A stretch of DNA of 23,839 nt. Origin: Opitutia bacterium. Its GTDB lineage: Bacteria > Verrucomicrobiota > Verrucomicrobiae > Opitutales > Opitutaceae. Shown piece after piece: positions 1 through 7,432 of this stretch (positions are counted from its first letter, which is position 1; the number at the start of each line of letters is the position of its first letter). Where the stretch lies: assembly GCA_947442255.1 (NCBI GenBank), contig CANEVO010000066.1:1-23839 (forward strand), read 5' to 3'. A program made the translations under genes and the position numbers. Under the pieces are notes generated by a model that saw nothing but the letters and a program-made list of their open reading frames with translations, made no database searches and was not told where the DNA came from.

Positions 1-1
1 C

Positions 2-418
2 TCCTCGGGCGGCAAGAGCCTGCGCGAGAAGGCCACGATGGCCCTGATGGGCCTCGCGATTGTCGGCATCAACAACTTCACCATCTGGTTTCTGACAAAG
101 CCGCCGCGCAGCCTCGTCGGCGACTATCGCGCCCTGCCGGCCGAGCGCGCCGAGCGCGTCATCACCCAGGTCGCCGGGACCTAATAGACGGGCAAGAAGC
201 CGGGCGATCGCCGCCTGGAGATCGTTACTCCCGCCACCGGCAAGCGCCTCAAGTATGCCTCCGGCGGCTCCGTGAAGGACGTGTAGACTTTCGAAGTAAA
301 ACCGGTGGAAGCCGGCGGCAACGTCGCCCTGCTGACGAGCCGCAAGTCCCTGATCAAGGTGAAGGACAACGTCTCGGTGGTGCTTTACGGGGACACCTAT
401 ACCCGCATGCAGAACTGA
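2..418 (+). pseudogene. 3' part of an unrecognised membrane-anchored protein gene, broken by three in-frame stops
   Basis: One frame runs from the window edge to TGA at 416-418 and is interrupted by TAA at 182-184, TAG at 185-187 and TAG at 284-286. The first part contains a likely transmembrane helix (about codons 13-32, around AIVGINNFTIWF) followed by a soluble segment. After the stops, codon use stays strongly G/C-ending and the peptide still looks like a folded domain (for example GNVALLTSRKSLIKVKDNVS). All three stops can be explained as C-to-T changes of glutamine codons (CAA, CAG, CAG). That is an inference, and a shorter functional protein ending at 184 is also possible. I do not recognise the family. 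The 5' end lies outside the window. The gap that follows (419-629) holds one repeat pair and no gene. Confidence 0.5.
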
Positions 419-454
419 AGAGTTCCTCGGTTGAGGTGGGGAGATGACAGCGTT

Positions 455-532
455 GCAGGGGTGCAGTCGCGCTGCGCCCCAACCGGAACCAAGTCCCTTC
501 ACGTCGCGAACGTCCACGACTGCGCCCCTACG
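455..532. repeat. Inverted pair of REP-like palindromes (class A, GGGCGCAG type)
   Basis: The left unit starts at 455 with GCAG, followed by a near-palindrome (GGGTGCAG, TCGCG, CTGCGCCC). The right unit (517-532) reads, on the minus strand, as CGTAGGGGCGCAGTCG. The two arms match at 13 of 15 positions in inverted orientation. A similar pair with a related linker (shared ACGTCGCG) lies at 17134-17206, so this is a dispersed element and not a local regulatory hairpin. It fills most of the gap before the phospholipase D gene. Confidence 0.65.
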
Positions 533-629
533 AATCGGGATGGCGGTTGGCCGCGAAGCCCGCGCGGATCGTTTCGTCTTTCACCGCTGACTTGTGGTCC
601 AACATCGGGAATCAGTCCTCCGCCCCGCA

Positions 630-1778
630 ATGTCCGCCCCGTTCTCTTCCAGCTCCGACCTGTCTCCATGCCACCGCTTCGAGTGGTTCGGGACGGGCCG
701 CCAGTTCCTGCGGTCCCAACTCGAAGCCATCGGGTCGGCGAAGCGTGAGATCCAGCTGGAGATGTATCTGTTCACCGACACGGCCGTCGGACGGGCCTTT
801 CGCGATGCGCTTGCCGCCGCGGTCGAGCGCGGCGTGACGGTCGCCCTGCTGGTGGACGGGGTGGGCTCGGCCCGGTTGCCCGACGATTTCTTCGGGCCGC
901 TCATCGCATTCGGCGGCGAGCAAAAATGGTTCAACCGCCCGCGGCCGGGGCGCTGGGCGCTGCGAAATCACCGCAAGGTGCTGCTCGTCGATCAGGCCCG
1001 GGCCTTCGTCGGCGGCTGCAATATCTCCGATGAGTACGATGGCGATGGCGTGGAGCAGGGGTGGCGTGACGGCGGGGTGGCCGTCGAGGGCCCCTTGGTG
1101 GCGGCGCTGACCCGCGAGTTCACCGCACAATGGCAGCGGGCCGGCCTGCCGCGCTGGCGGTTGATGCGCAGCGGATACGCCGAGGCCGTGGGTTCGCGCC
1201 TGGATCTGCAGGCGCTGTTCATCAGGCCGGGTTTCGGCGCCAGTCCGCTGCGGACCTCGCTCCGCGAGGATCTCGAGCAAGCCCAGAACGTGGCGATCAC
1301 CTCGGCATATTTTTTGCCCACCCACCGGCTGCGGGAGCAGATCGTCCAGGCCGATCAACGCGGCGCGCGGGTCCGCCTCCTCCTCGCCGGCAAGTCCGAT
1401 GTCCGGCTGATGTCCCTCGCCACCCAGTCGCTCTACCGCGGGCTCGTCCAGAGCGGGGTCGAGGTGTTCGAGTACCAGCCGCAGATTCTCCACGCGAAGA
1501 CGATGGTGCTGGATGACATCGTTTACATCGGCTCGTCGAACCTCGATCCCCGCAGCCTGCGCATCAATTTCGAGATCATGCTGCGGATCAAGGATCCCAC
1601 GCTCGCGGCCGTGGCCCGGGCCCAGTTCGAGGCGGATCTCCTCCATAGTCGCGCGGTCCGGCTCGCGGACACCACCCGGTTCAGCTGGTGGTCGCGGGTG
1701 CAGCAGCGAGCCGCCTATTTTTTCCTGGCCAAGTTCGATCCCTGGATCGCCCGCGAGCAGTTGCGTCGGATGGAGTGA
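630..1778 (+). CDS. Phospholipase D-family protein, cardiolipin synthase-like (ClsA/ClsB type)
   Basis: The 382-residue protein has two HKD phosphatidyltransferase motifs. The first is H114, K116, D121 in NHRKVLLVD, followed by GGCNISDEY. The second is H288, K290, D295 in LHAKTMVLD, followed by GSSNLDPRS. In the family these two motifs form one active site that transfers a phosphatidyl group between phospholipid molecules to make cardiolipin at the inner membrane. There are no N-terminal transmembrane helices, unlike ClsA, so the layout is closer to ClsB or ClsC. ATG 630 was chosen because homology-like sequence (FEWFGTG) begins soon after it. A GTG at 594 would add 12 residues with no resemblance to the family. 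No clear ribosome binding site is visible. A different phospholipase D activity cannot be excluded. The YchJ-like gene follows 54 bases later on the same strand. Confidence 0.85.
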   Translation: MSAPFSSSSDLSPCHRFEWFGTGRQFLRSQLEAIGSAKREIQLEMYLFTDTAVGRAFRDALAAAVERGVTVALLVDGVGSARLPDDFFGPLIAFGGEQKWFNRPRPGRWALRNHRKVLLVDQARAFVGGCNISDEYDGDGVEQGWRDGGVAVEGPLVAALTREFTAQWQRAGLPRWRLMRSGYAEAVGSRLDLQALFIRPGFGASPLRTSLREDLEQAQNVAITSAYFLPTHRLREQIVQADQRGARVRLLLAGKSDVRLMSLATQSLYRGLVQSGVEVFEYQPQILHAKTMVLDDIVYIGSSNLDPRSLRINFEIMLRIKDPTLAAVARAQFEADLLHSRAVRLADTTRFSWWSRVQQRAAYFFLAKFDPWIAREQLRRME

Positions 1779-1832
1779 GCGGCGGCGGTGATTCCGCTCG
1801 CCTCGACCGCCGCGCCGGCTACCCCTCGCACC

Positions 1833-2351
1833 ATGGCCTCGACGCCCACCGCCCTCCCCAAGCCCCAGCCCGGCCAGCCATGTTCCTGCGGGAGCGGGCG
1901 CGCCTACGAAGCGTGTTGCGGTCCACTGCTCGCCGGCACACGCCGGCCCGACACCGCGGAGGAACTCATGCGCTCGCGCTTCACGGCGCATGTCGCCCGC
2001 GATTACGCCTACCTGCACCGGACCTACCAGCCGACCGCGAACCTGCCGTATCAGCCGGAGGCGAATCCGTGGACGCAGGACTGGACGCGCCTCGTCATTC
2101 ATGCCCATGAGCCCGGCGCGAATCCCGACACCGCCTACGTGGATTTTTCCGCTTACTTCGTCGATCAAGCCGGCGAGCACCTGCATCCCGAGAAGTCCGA
2201 GTTTAATCGGGTCGATGACCAGTGGCTTTACACCCGGACCATCCGGCAGGGTCCCGCGCCCGCGAAGGCCGCCGCCAAGGTCGGCCGTAACGACCCCTGC
2301 CCCTGCGGCAGTGGCAAGAAGTACAAGCACTGCTGTCTGGCGAAGGCCTAG
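1833..2351 (+). CDS. YchJ family protein with two SEC-C zinc-binding motifs
   Basis: The 172-residue protein has an N-terminal SEC-C motif (C17, C19, C28, C29 in CSCGSGRAYEACC), a central YchJ-type domain of the NTF2-like fold (about residues 35-140, with ELMRSRFTAHVARDYAYL), and a second SEC-C motif at the C-terminus (CPCGSGKKYKHCC, cysteines 156, 158, 167, 168). SEC-C is the zinc-binding tail also found on SecA. The molecular function of YchJ (UPF0225) is not established to my knowledge. ATG 1833 was preferred over an in-frame ATG at 1788 because the extra 15 residues are low-complexity (PLASTAAPATP). Length and motif order match the family. It may be co-transcribed with the upstream phospholipase D gene. 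Confidence 0.88.
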   Translation: MASTPTALPKPQPGQPCSCGSGRAYEACCGPLLAGTRRPDTAEELMRSRFTAHVARDYAYLHRTYQPTANLPYQPEANPWTQDWTRLVIHAHEPGANPDTAYVDFSAYFVDQAGEHLHPEKSEFNRVDDQWLYTRTIRQGPAPAKAAAKVGRNDPCPCGSGKKYKHCCLAKA

Positions 2352-2413
2352 CTCCCGTCGATCGCCCTCCCCGCGCGCTTCGACCCGATGCTTCCGGGCG
2401 GGGTCGATGGGAG
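2352..2413. terminator. Possible hairpin between two convergent genes
   Basis: CTCCCGTCGA at 2352-2361 pairs with TCGATGGGAG at 2404-2413 with one mismatch. An inner TCGACCC/GGGTCGA pair lies near 2380-2407. The site sits between the convergent YchJ and aldo/keto reductase genes, where a bidirectional terminator would be expected. There is no T-tract, so termination is only inferred from position. Confidence 0.3.
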
Positions 2414-2427
2414 AATGAGGTCCGACT

Positions 2428-3456
2428 CTACCCCGCGCTCGACGCCGCCCAGAGGTTGATGTCGCCGTCCCGGGCGTAGCGATCGATCCGCGCGAGTTCG
2501 TCCGGGGTGAAAGTCGTGTTCTTCAACGCGGCGACGCAGTCCTCGATCTGCGACACCTTGCTCGCGCCGATCAACGCGGTGGTGACGCGCGGATCGCGCA
2601 ACACCCAGGCAATCGCCATCTGCGCCAGCGTCTGGCCCCGGCCTTGGGCAATGTCGTTCAGCGCGCGGATGTTCGCGAGATTCTCGTCGGAGAGAAACGT
2701 GCCCCGCAGCGTCGTGCCGGCCTTCCCGCGACTGTCCTCCGGCGTGCCGGCGAGGTACTTGTTTGTCAACATGCCCTGCGCGAGCGGCGAGAAAGCGATG
2801 CAGCCGATGCCCTCGTGGGCCAGCGTGCCAAACAGCCCGTCCTTCTCGACCCAGCGGTTCAGCATCGAGTAACTCGGCTGGTGAATCAGGCAGCGGTGCC
2901 CGAACTGCTTGAGCAACGCGTTCGCCTCCTTGGTGCGAAGGCTGTTGTAGGAGGAGATGCCGACATAGAGCGCGCGGCCGGAACGCAGCGCGGTGTCGAG
3001 CGCGCCCATCGTTTCGTCGAGCGGCGTCTTCGGGTCGAAGCGGTGCGAATAAAAGATGTCGACGTAATCGAGGCCCATTCGCTTCAGGCTCTGGTCGAGG
3101 CTCGAGAGCAGGTACTTCCGGCTGCCCCACTCGCCATACGGTCCCGGCCACATCCGGTAGCCGGCCTTGGTGGAAATGATCAGCTCGTCGCGCAGACCCG
3201 CGAAGTCCGTCCGCAGGATCTCGCCGAAATTTTTCTCCGCCGAGCCCGGCGGCGGTCCGTAGTTGTTCGCGAGATCGAAATGGGTGATGCCCAGATCGAA
3301 GGCCCGGCGGCACATCGCGCGGGCATTCTCCGGCACCGTGGTCCCGCCAAAATTATGCCACAGCCCCAGCGAGATCGCGGGCAGCTTCAGGCCGCTGCGA
3401 CCGCAGGAATTGTAGGTCATCGACGCATAGCGGTTCTCCGCGGGGACATAGGTCAT
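2428..3456 (-). CDS. Aldo/keto reductase, YghZ (L-glyceraldehyde 3-phosphate reductase) type
   Basis: The 342-residue protein has the aldo/keto reductase TIM-barrel hallmarks: D61 and Y66 in DLANNYGPPPGSAE, K97 in ISTKAGY, and H138 in YSHRFD, which form the catalytic tetrad, and a C-terminal NADPH-binding region (LIGASKVSQIEDCVAAL). The N-terminus (YNSCGRSGLKLPAISLGLWHNFG) and length match E. coli YghZ, which detoxifies small aldehydes with NADPH. The actual substrate here is unknown. ATG 3456 was chosen because the family's N-terminus begins right after it; the open frame continues upstream but covers repeat DNA. The gene stands alone and converges on the YchJ-like gene. Confidence 0.9.
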   Translation of the reverse strand: MTYVPAENRYASMTYNSCGRSGLKLPAISLGLWHNFGGTTVPENARAMCRRAFDLGITHFDLANNYGPPPGSAEKNFGEILRTDFAGLRDELIISTKAGYRMWPGPYGEWGSRKYLLSSLDQSLKRMGLDYVDIFYSHRFDPKTPLDETMGALDTALRSGRALYVGISSYNSLRTKEANALLKQFGHRCLIHQPSYSMLNRWVEKDGLFGTLAHEGIGCIAFSPLAQGMLTNKYLAGTPEDSRGKAGTTLRGTFLSDENLANIRALNDIAQGRGQTLAQMAIAWVLRDPRVTTALIGASKVSQIEDCVAALKNTTFTPDELARIDRYARDGDINLWAASSAG

Positions 3457-3610
3457 GGCGGTGCAACCTATCACGCGAATGCCCACGGCCAACAAGCTCG
3501 ATTCCGCCCCATTCTTGCACGCGAACCAAGGATCGGCAGCGATGGGGTCGCGCCTGGTGGAGCGGAGCCCTCCCCAGGGCGGTACCGGAAAGCGGCGCCT
3601 TTGGCCAGGC

Positions 3611-3636
3611 GTGGCACGGGTCTCCCGGCCCGTGCC
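3611..3636. repeat. Single REP-like palindrome, class B (GTGG + CACGGGTC stem)
   Basis: GTGG is followed by a stem CACGGGTC, loop TCCC and GGCCCGTG, with one T:G wobble. It is the half-unit of the paired elements at 6205-6274 and 7433-7508. The surrounding 360-base gap (3457-3816) contains no credible gene; besides this repeat it holds the class A palindrome at 3789-3815 and a methyltransferase-like peptide fragment. Confidence 0.7.
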
Positions 3637-3658
3637 AACCGTACCTGAACGCGGATCC

Positions 3659-3769
3659 GCTCGCCCGCGCCAGGGGACCCATGAATCGTCCCTTGCCGCA
3701 GCCGATGTCGCGCAGACCGCTTTCGAACTGTTGGCTCGCAAGGCCCCGAATCTCAGAGTGCCGGCACAC
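3659..3769 (-). other. Possible remnant of a SAM-dependent methyltransferase gene
   Basis: Read on the minus strand, 3683-3709 encodes DIGCGKGRF inside SGLRDIGCGKGRFMGPLARA. DIGCGKGRF is the glycine-rich SAM-binding motif I as found in TrmB-like and other class I methyltransferases. The flanking sequence does not extend the match: downstream it runs into a class B repeat, upstream there is no recognisable domain and no plausible start. It may be a leftover fragment of a deleted gene or chance. Confidence 0.2.
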
Positions 3770-3788
3770 GCCCTGCCCGGACGGAAGA

Positions 3789-3815
3789 CGGCCCGTCGAC
3801 GAGCGACGGCCCTAC
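3789..3815 (-). repeat. REP-like palindrome, class A variant, directly after the enolase-like stop codon
   Basis: On the minus strand, GTAG at 3812-3815 is followed by a stem GGGCCGTCG, loop CTCGT and CGACGGGCC (8 of 9 pairs). The enolase-like gene ends at 3817, so the palindrome begins within two bases of its stop codon. In other bacteria REP hairpins at this place can protect the mRNA 3' end or help terminate transcription. Here that is inference. A near-identical copy is at 19104-19126. Confidence 0.7.
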
Positions 3816-3816
3816 A

Positions 3817-5115
3817 TCAACTGCCCGATCCCGGATGAGTTCTTCCCGCCAGGATCCCCGCGCCCTCGAACCGCGCGCGGCTCCCGAGGTCCCGCTCGAT
3901 CCGCAGGATCTCGTTCCACTTCGCCATCCGCTCGCCGTGGGCAAACGATCCGACCTTCAACTGGCCGGCGTTCGTCGCCACGGCGAGATGAGCGATGAAC
4001 GCGTCCTCCGTCTCCCCGGAGCGTGCCGAAATCACCGGCCGCCAGCCGGCCGCCTGCGTCGCGCGAATCGCGCGGAGGGTCTCGGTCACGGTGCCGATCT
4101 GGTTCAGCTTGATCAGAACGGCATTCGCGACGTTCGCCGCGACCCCGCGCGCAATCCGCTCGAGGTTGGTCGTGAAGAGGTCGTCGCCGACCAACTGGCA
4201 CCGGCCGCCGATCGCGGCGCGCACGCGTTGCCACCCGTCCCAATCGTCCTCGGCCATCGGGTCCTCGATCGAGACGATCGGATAACGTTCGACCCAGCCG
4301 ATCATCAGCGCCGCGAACTCCGCCGACGTGAACTTCCGGCGTTCGAGTCCCAGCTCGTAACCGCCGTCGTGAAACAGATCCGTCGCAGCAATATCGAGCG
4401 CGATCCCGATGTCGCGGCCGGCAACGTAACCGGCGTCCGCGATGGCCTCGAGCAGCGTCGCAAACACCGCCTCGTTCGTGTCGAACATCGGCCAGTAGCC
4501 GCCCTCATCCGCGCCACCCGCGAGCCGGCCCTGTTTCTTCAACCGCCGTCCGGTGGCATGGAACACCGCATGCGTCATCTCGAGGGCCTCCGCGTACGTC
4601 TTCGCCCCGAGCGCGACGATCATGAAATCCTGCACGTCGATCCGGCCCGCGGCATGCCGGCCGCCGCCAATGATCTGAATCTGCGGGAGCGGCAGCAGCG
4701 CGCCCGCTCCGCCCCCGAGCCAGGCATGCAACGGCTGCCGCGCCGCAGCGGCCGCCGCCTGCGCGACCGCCATGGAGACTGCGAGCACCGCGTTGGCACC
4801 GAGCCGGGATTTGTTCGGCGTGCCATCGAGCGCGATCAGCGCCTCGTCGAGCCCGGCCTGATCCGCCGCGTCGCGACCGATGGCGGCCCGGGCGATCTCG
4901 CCCCGCACGTGCGCGATGGCGCGATCGACTGATTTCCCCAGCAACCGCCTGGGATCGCCATCCCGCAACTCCACCGCCTCGTGGCTGCCGGTCGAGGCGC
5001 CGGACGGCACCAGACCCCGGCCGCGCGTGCCATCGGCCAGGGTGACCACGGCCTCGATCGTCGGCTGGCCACGGGAATCATAGATCTGAAAGGCGTCGAC
5101 GCCGGCGATGGTCAT
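3817..5115 (-). CDS. Enolase (phosphopyruvate hydratase) homologue with altered active site
   Basis: The 432-residue protein covers the whole enolase family: N-terminal YDSRGQPT and PSGASTGSHEAVELRD, then the barrel. Family residues that are kept (yeast numbering in brackets): H154 (H159), E204 in DEGG (E211), D241 (D246), E284 in SIEDP (E295), D311 (D320), K336 in LIKLNQIG (K345), R365-S366 and K387 (K396). Two are changed: D163 in VQDFM stands where enolases have Glu (E168), and A364 in SARSGETED stands where they have His (H373). The metal ligands and catalytic lysine are intact, so it probably binds a 2-phospho-carboxylate, but normal glycolytic activity is doubtful. It is likely a paralogue. 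ATG 5115 overlaps the TGA of the upstream kinase gene by four bases (ATGA), implying translational coupling. Confidence 0.85.
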   Translation of the reverse strand: MTIAGVDAFQIYDSRGQPTIEAVVTLADGTRGRGLVPSGASTGSHEAVELRDGDPRRLLGKSVDRAIAHVRGEIARAAIGRDAADQAGLDEALIALDGTPNKSRLGANAVLAVSMAVAQAAAAAARQPLHAWLGGGAGALLPLPQIQIIGGGRHAAGRIDVQDFMIVALGAKTYAEALEMTHAVFHATGRRLKKQGRLAGGADEGGYWPMFDTNEAVFATLLEAIADAGYVAGRDIGIALDIAATDLFHDGGYELGLERRKFTSAEFAALMIGWVERYPIVSIEDPMAEDDWDGWQRVRAAIGGRCQLVGDDLFTTNLERIARGVAANVANAVLIKLNQIGTVTETLRAIRATQAAGWRPVISARSGETEDAFIAHLAVATNAGQLKVGSFAHGERMAKWNEILRIERDLGSRARFEGAGILAGRTHPGSGS

Positions 5116-6113
5116 GCGGAAGGAATCGCGGCTTTCCACTCCGCCGTAAAGCGCGCGAGCGTGGCGGGCGGAGCCGGAACCTGGGGGCTCAACGCCTGGG
5201 TCACGATCGCCTGGCGATCCGCGGCGAGATACTCGACCGGCGATTTCCCATGCACGCGGGCCAGCATCAACAGCAGCAGCAGCCGCACCGTGCGCGCCTC
5301 GAGCGCCGCGTCGGCCCGCGGGCCCAGCGCCGCGCGGTAGGCCATCCAGAATTCCGGTGCGAGCGCCAGCAGCGCGTCCGCCCGGTCGGGCCGGTGGAGC
5401 GCCTTCAGGTGCAGGTGCGTCAGTAGAAACGAGAGATCGAAGGCCGGATCGCCGAACCACGCGACCTCGGCATCAAGGACGACGAATCGACTCGGACCGA
5501 CCATCAAATTCTTCGGACTGAAGTCGCCATGCACGAGCGCCAGTTCAGTCGCGCCGAGCCGTTCCGCCTCGGCCACGAAATGGGATCGAAGCGCCGGCAA
5601 CCGCTCGCCCGCCGTCAGCAGATAGGGCGAGATCCGCAGCTCGTGAAAATTACGGCCGGTGGCGAAGGTGGTGCGCGCCACCGGATCGTCCCAAGTCGCG
5701 CGATGCACCGTGCCGAGAAACGTGCCCGCCGCGGAGGCGTGCGGTCCGTCGGCCCGGCCGGCCAGGAGTTCGCTCTTCCACAGGGTCAGGTCGCCCTCGA
5801 GGAACTCCATCGCGAACCAGTCCGTGTCCCGGTGCAGGAGCCGCGGGACCGCCGCCGGCCTCACGCGCCCGACCAGCGCAAACCAGTCCTGCTCCGCGCG
5901 ATTCCGGGCCGGATCCGCGAACCAGTCGTCCTTCACCTTAAGTTTCGGGAGCGCGCGTTTGACGACAAACGGCCGTCCCGCGGACGGGCGCACGAGCAGG
6001 ATGTCGCTCGAAACTCCGCCGCTCAGCGGACCGAACTCGGCCGTTTCGGTTTCTGCCAGCAGGCCCGCGGCGCGAAGTTGGGGCAGGAGATCGTGGTCCG
6101 GCGGGAGAGGCAT
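5112..6113 (-). CDS. Aminoglycoside/choline phosphotransferase-fold kinase
   Basis: The 333-residue protein matches the APH family (protein-kinase-like fold). Visible parts are a nucleotide-binding loop (LSGGVSSD, residues 30-36), K52 in VVKRAL with E74 as its likely partner, the catalytic loop H195-G-D197-F-S-P-K-N202, and the metal-binding segment LDAEVAWFGDPAFDL (D214). Members phosphorylate hydroxyl groups of small molecules such as aminoglycosides, choline, homoserine or methylthioribose. The substrate cannot be told from sequence. ATG 6113 was chosen; upstream in-frame ATGs exist but the extension runs into the repeat at 6205. Its TGA overlaps the start of the enolase-like gene, so the two proteins are probably made together and could act in sequence. 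Confidence 0.82.
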   Translation of the reverse strand: MPLPPDHDLLPQLRAAGLLAETETAEFGPLSGGVSSDILLVRPSAGRPFVVKRALPKLKVKDDWFADPARNRAEQDWFALVGRVRPAAVPRLLHRDTDWFAMEFLEGDLTLWKSELLAGRADGPHASAAGTFLGTVHRATWDDPVARTTFATGRNFHELRISPYLLTAGERLPALRSHFVAEAERLGATELALVHGDFSPKNLMVGPSRFVVLDAEVAWFGDPAFDLSFLLTHLHLKALHRPDRADALLALAPEFWMAYRAALGPRADAALEARTVRLLLLLMLARVHGKSPVEYLAADRQAIVTQALSPQVPAPPATLARFTAEWKAAIPSA

Positions 6114-6204
6114 CGAGAGCGAGCATCTAGAGTAAAGGCTGCGTCGGGGACGATCCGGAAATGGCAACATGCGGTGTCGGCTTCCGCCCCGCGCTGGTGG
6201 CCGC

Positions 6205-6274
6205 GTGGCATGGGTCTCCCGACCTGTGAGAACCGTTTCCGATCCGCGCTCATGGGTCGGGAGACCCATGCCAC
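6205..6274. repeat. Inverted pair of class B REP-like palindromes
   Basis: The arms 6205-6225 and 6254-6274 are reverse complements at 20 of 21 positions, with a 28-base linker. Each arm begins, read inward, with GTGG followed by CATGGGTC, loop TCCC. In the right arm the stem CATGGGTC/GACCCATG is perfect. It lies between the divergent kinase and amidohydrolase genes, so it sits near both promoters. The rest of the 6114-6378 gap shows nothing clear. Confidence 0.75.
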
Positions 6275-6378
6275 GATGCCCAACCGCCACGACACCGCCC
6301 TCCCGTTGACATCAAGCCCTCGCGAGGAACACCGTGAAACACCGGTCACGCGTGTCGCACCCGGCACCCCAATCCCTC

Positions 6379-7332
6379 ATGAATGCCTCCGTCCCCGCTC
6401 CGCGCGCCCTCTCCCGCCGCGAGTTCATCGCCTCCTCCTCCGTCGCCGCCCTCGCCCTCGCGTTGCCGCGGGCCGCGGCCCAGACGACACCCGCCCAGGC
6501 GCCGCTGATCGACATCCACATGCACCAGAACGCCGCCATGGTGTCCGGCGGTGCCGCCCCCGCGGGCGCCAAGGCCAGCCAGCAGCGGCTGCTCAGCGAG
6601 TTTCTCCAGCATCAGAAGATCCTCGGCGCCACCACGACGGTGTTCCTCGGCGCCAACGACGCCACCATGGCCTACGCGAAACAGGAACCCGCGCGCTGGG
6701 TTTGCTTCTGCAGCCAGGACCTCAAGGCGGCGGATGCCCATGCGAAGATGGAGTCCTCGCTCAAGCAAGGCGCCATCGGCATCGGCGAACTCAAGAGCGC
6801 GGTGGCCTGCGACTCACCCGAGATGATCCGCACCGCGGAACTGGCCAAGGCCTACAACGTGCCGATGCTGATCCACTTCGAGGAAGGCGCCTGGAATGAC
6901 GGCATCGCCCGGTTCAACCGCGTGATCGAAAAGTTCCCGACGGTCCATTTCATCGGCCATGGCCAGTCGTGGTGGACCCACATCAACAAGGACCACAAGC
7001 CCGAGGCAGGACTTTATCCCAAGGGGCCCGTGACCCCGGGTGGCATCGCCGACCGCTGGCTCGCTGACTACCCGAACATGCATGCCGATCTTTCGGCCGG
7101 CTCGGGCAACAACGCGATGATGCGCGATCCCGCGGTCGCGCGGGATTTTTTCCTCCGCCACCAGAACAAGATTATGTTCGGCTCCGACTGCCCGTGCCGC
7201 ACCGGCGTTGGCCCCACCTGCGTTTCGGCCGTGAAGCGCACCGCGCTCGACTCACTCAAGCTCGGCGATCCGGTCATGGCCAAGGTCCTCCGCGAAAACG
7301 CGAAGAAGCTGCTCAAGCTAAAAACCGCCTGA
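6379..7332 (+). CDS. Tat-exported amidohydrolase (Amidohydro_2, PF04909-like)
   Basis: The 317-residue protein opens with a twin-arginine signal (SRREFIASS at residues 12-20, then a hydrophobic stretch ending AAAQ), so it is likely folded in the cytoplasm and exported. The mature part is an amidohydrolase-2 TIM barrel with metal ligands H47 and H49 (DIHMH), H166 (LIHFEEG), H194 (FIGHG) and D270 (FGSDCPC). Family members hydrolyse or decarboxylate small carboxylic or aromatic substrates and lactones. The substrate here is unknown. ATG 6379 gives a normal-length signal peptide. A GTG at 6334 is an alternative because AGGAA lies 4 bases before it, and would lengthen the N-terminus by 15 residues. 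Downstream hairpins separate it from the convergent BNR gene. Confidence 0.83.
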   Translation: MNASVPAPRALSRREFIASSSVAALALALPRAAAQTTPAQAPLIDIHMHQNAAMVSGGAAPAGAKASQQRLLSEFLQHQKILGATTTVFLGANDATMAYAKQEPARWVCFCSQDLKAADAHAKMESSLKQGAIGIGELKSAVACDSPEMIRTAELAKAYNVPMLIHFEEGAWNDGIARFNRVIEKFPTVHFIGHGQSWWTHINKDHKPEAGLYPKGPVTPGGIADRWLADYPNMHADLSAGSGNNAMMRDPAVARDFFLRHQNKIMFGSDCPCRTGVGPTCVSAVKRTALDSLKLGDPVMAKVLRENAKKLLKLKTA

Positions 7333-7339
7333 TCCGCGC

Positions 7340-7392
7340 GGTTTGCGTGGGTCGATGACCCACGCAAACCGGAGGTGCTCATTCTGAGCACC
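7340..7392. terminator. Two tandem perfect hairpins between convergent genes
   Basis: The first hairpin has a 14-base perfect stem (GGTTTGCGTGGGTC at 7340-7353, complement at 7357-7370) with a GAT loop. The second has an 8-base perfect stem (GGTGCTCA at 7374-7381, complement at 7385-7392) with a TTC loop. They begin 8 bases after the amidohydrolase stop. There is no T-tract, so they may terminate weakly or mainly protect transcripts. The first stem resembles the class B repeat (GTGGGTC/GACCCAC) and may be derived from it. Confidence 0.55.
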
Positions 7393-7432
7393 AGGCATTC
7401 GTGGCCCGCGCGCGAGTGAAAACGCCAGCGCC

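Noticed and set aside
2..418. Genome-wide stop-codon reassignment or pyrrolysine/selenocysteine as explanation for the in-frame stops
   Set aside because: Other genes here end normally in TAG, TAA and TGA and have no internal stops. TAA is involved, there is no UGA, and no recoding structure was seen.
1833..2351. SEC-C motifs read as evidence for SecA or a selenoprotein
   Set aside because: The rest of the protein has no SecA ATPase domain, and SEC-C refers to a zinc motif, not selenocysteine. The order fits YchJ.
6306..6333. TTGACA at 6306-6311 as a -35 box for the amidohydrolase gene
   Set aside because: No acceptable -10 sequence lies 16-18 bases downstream before the start codon.
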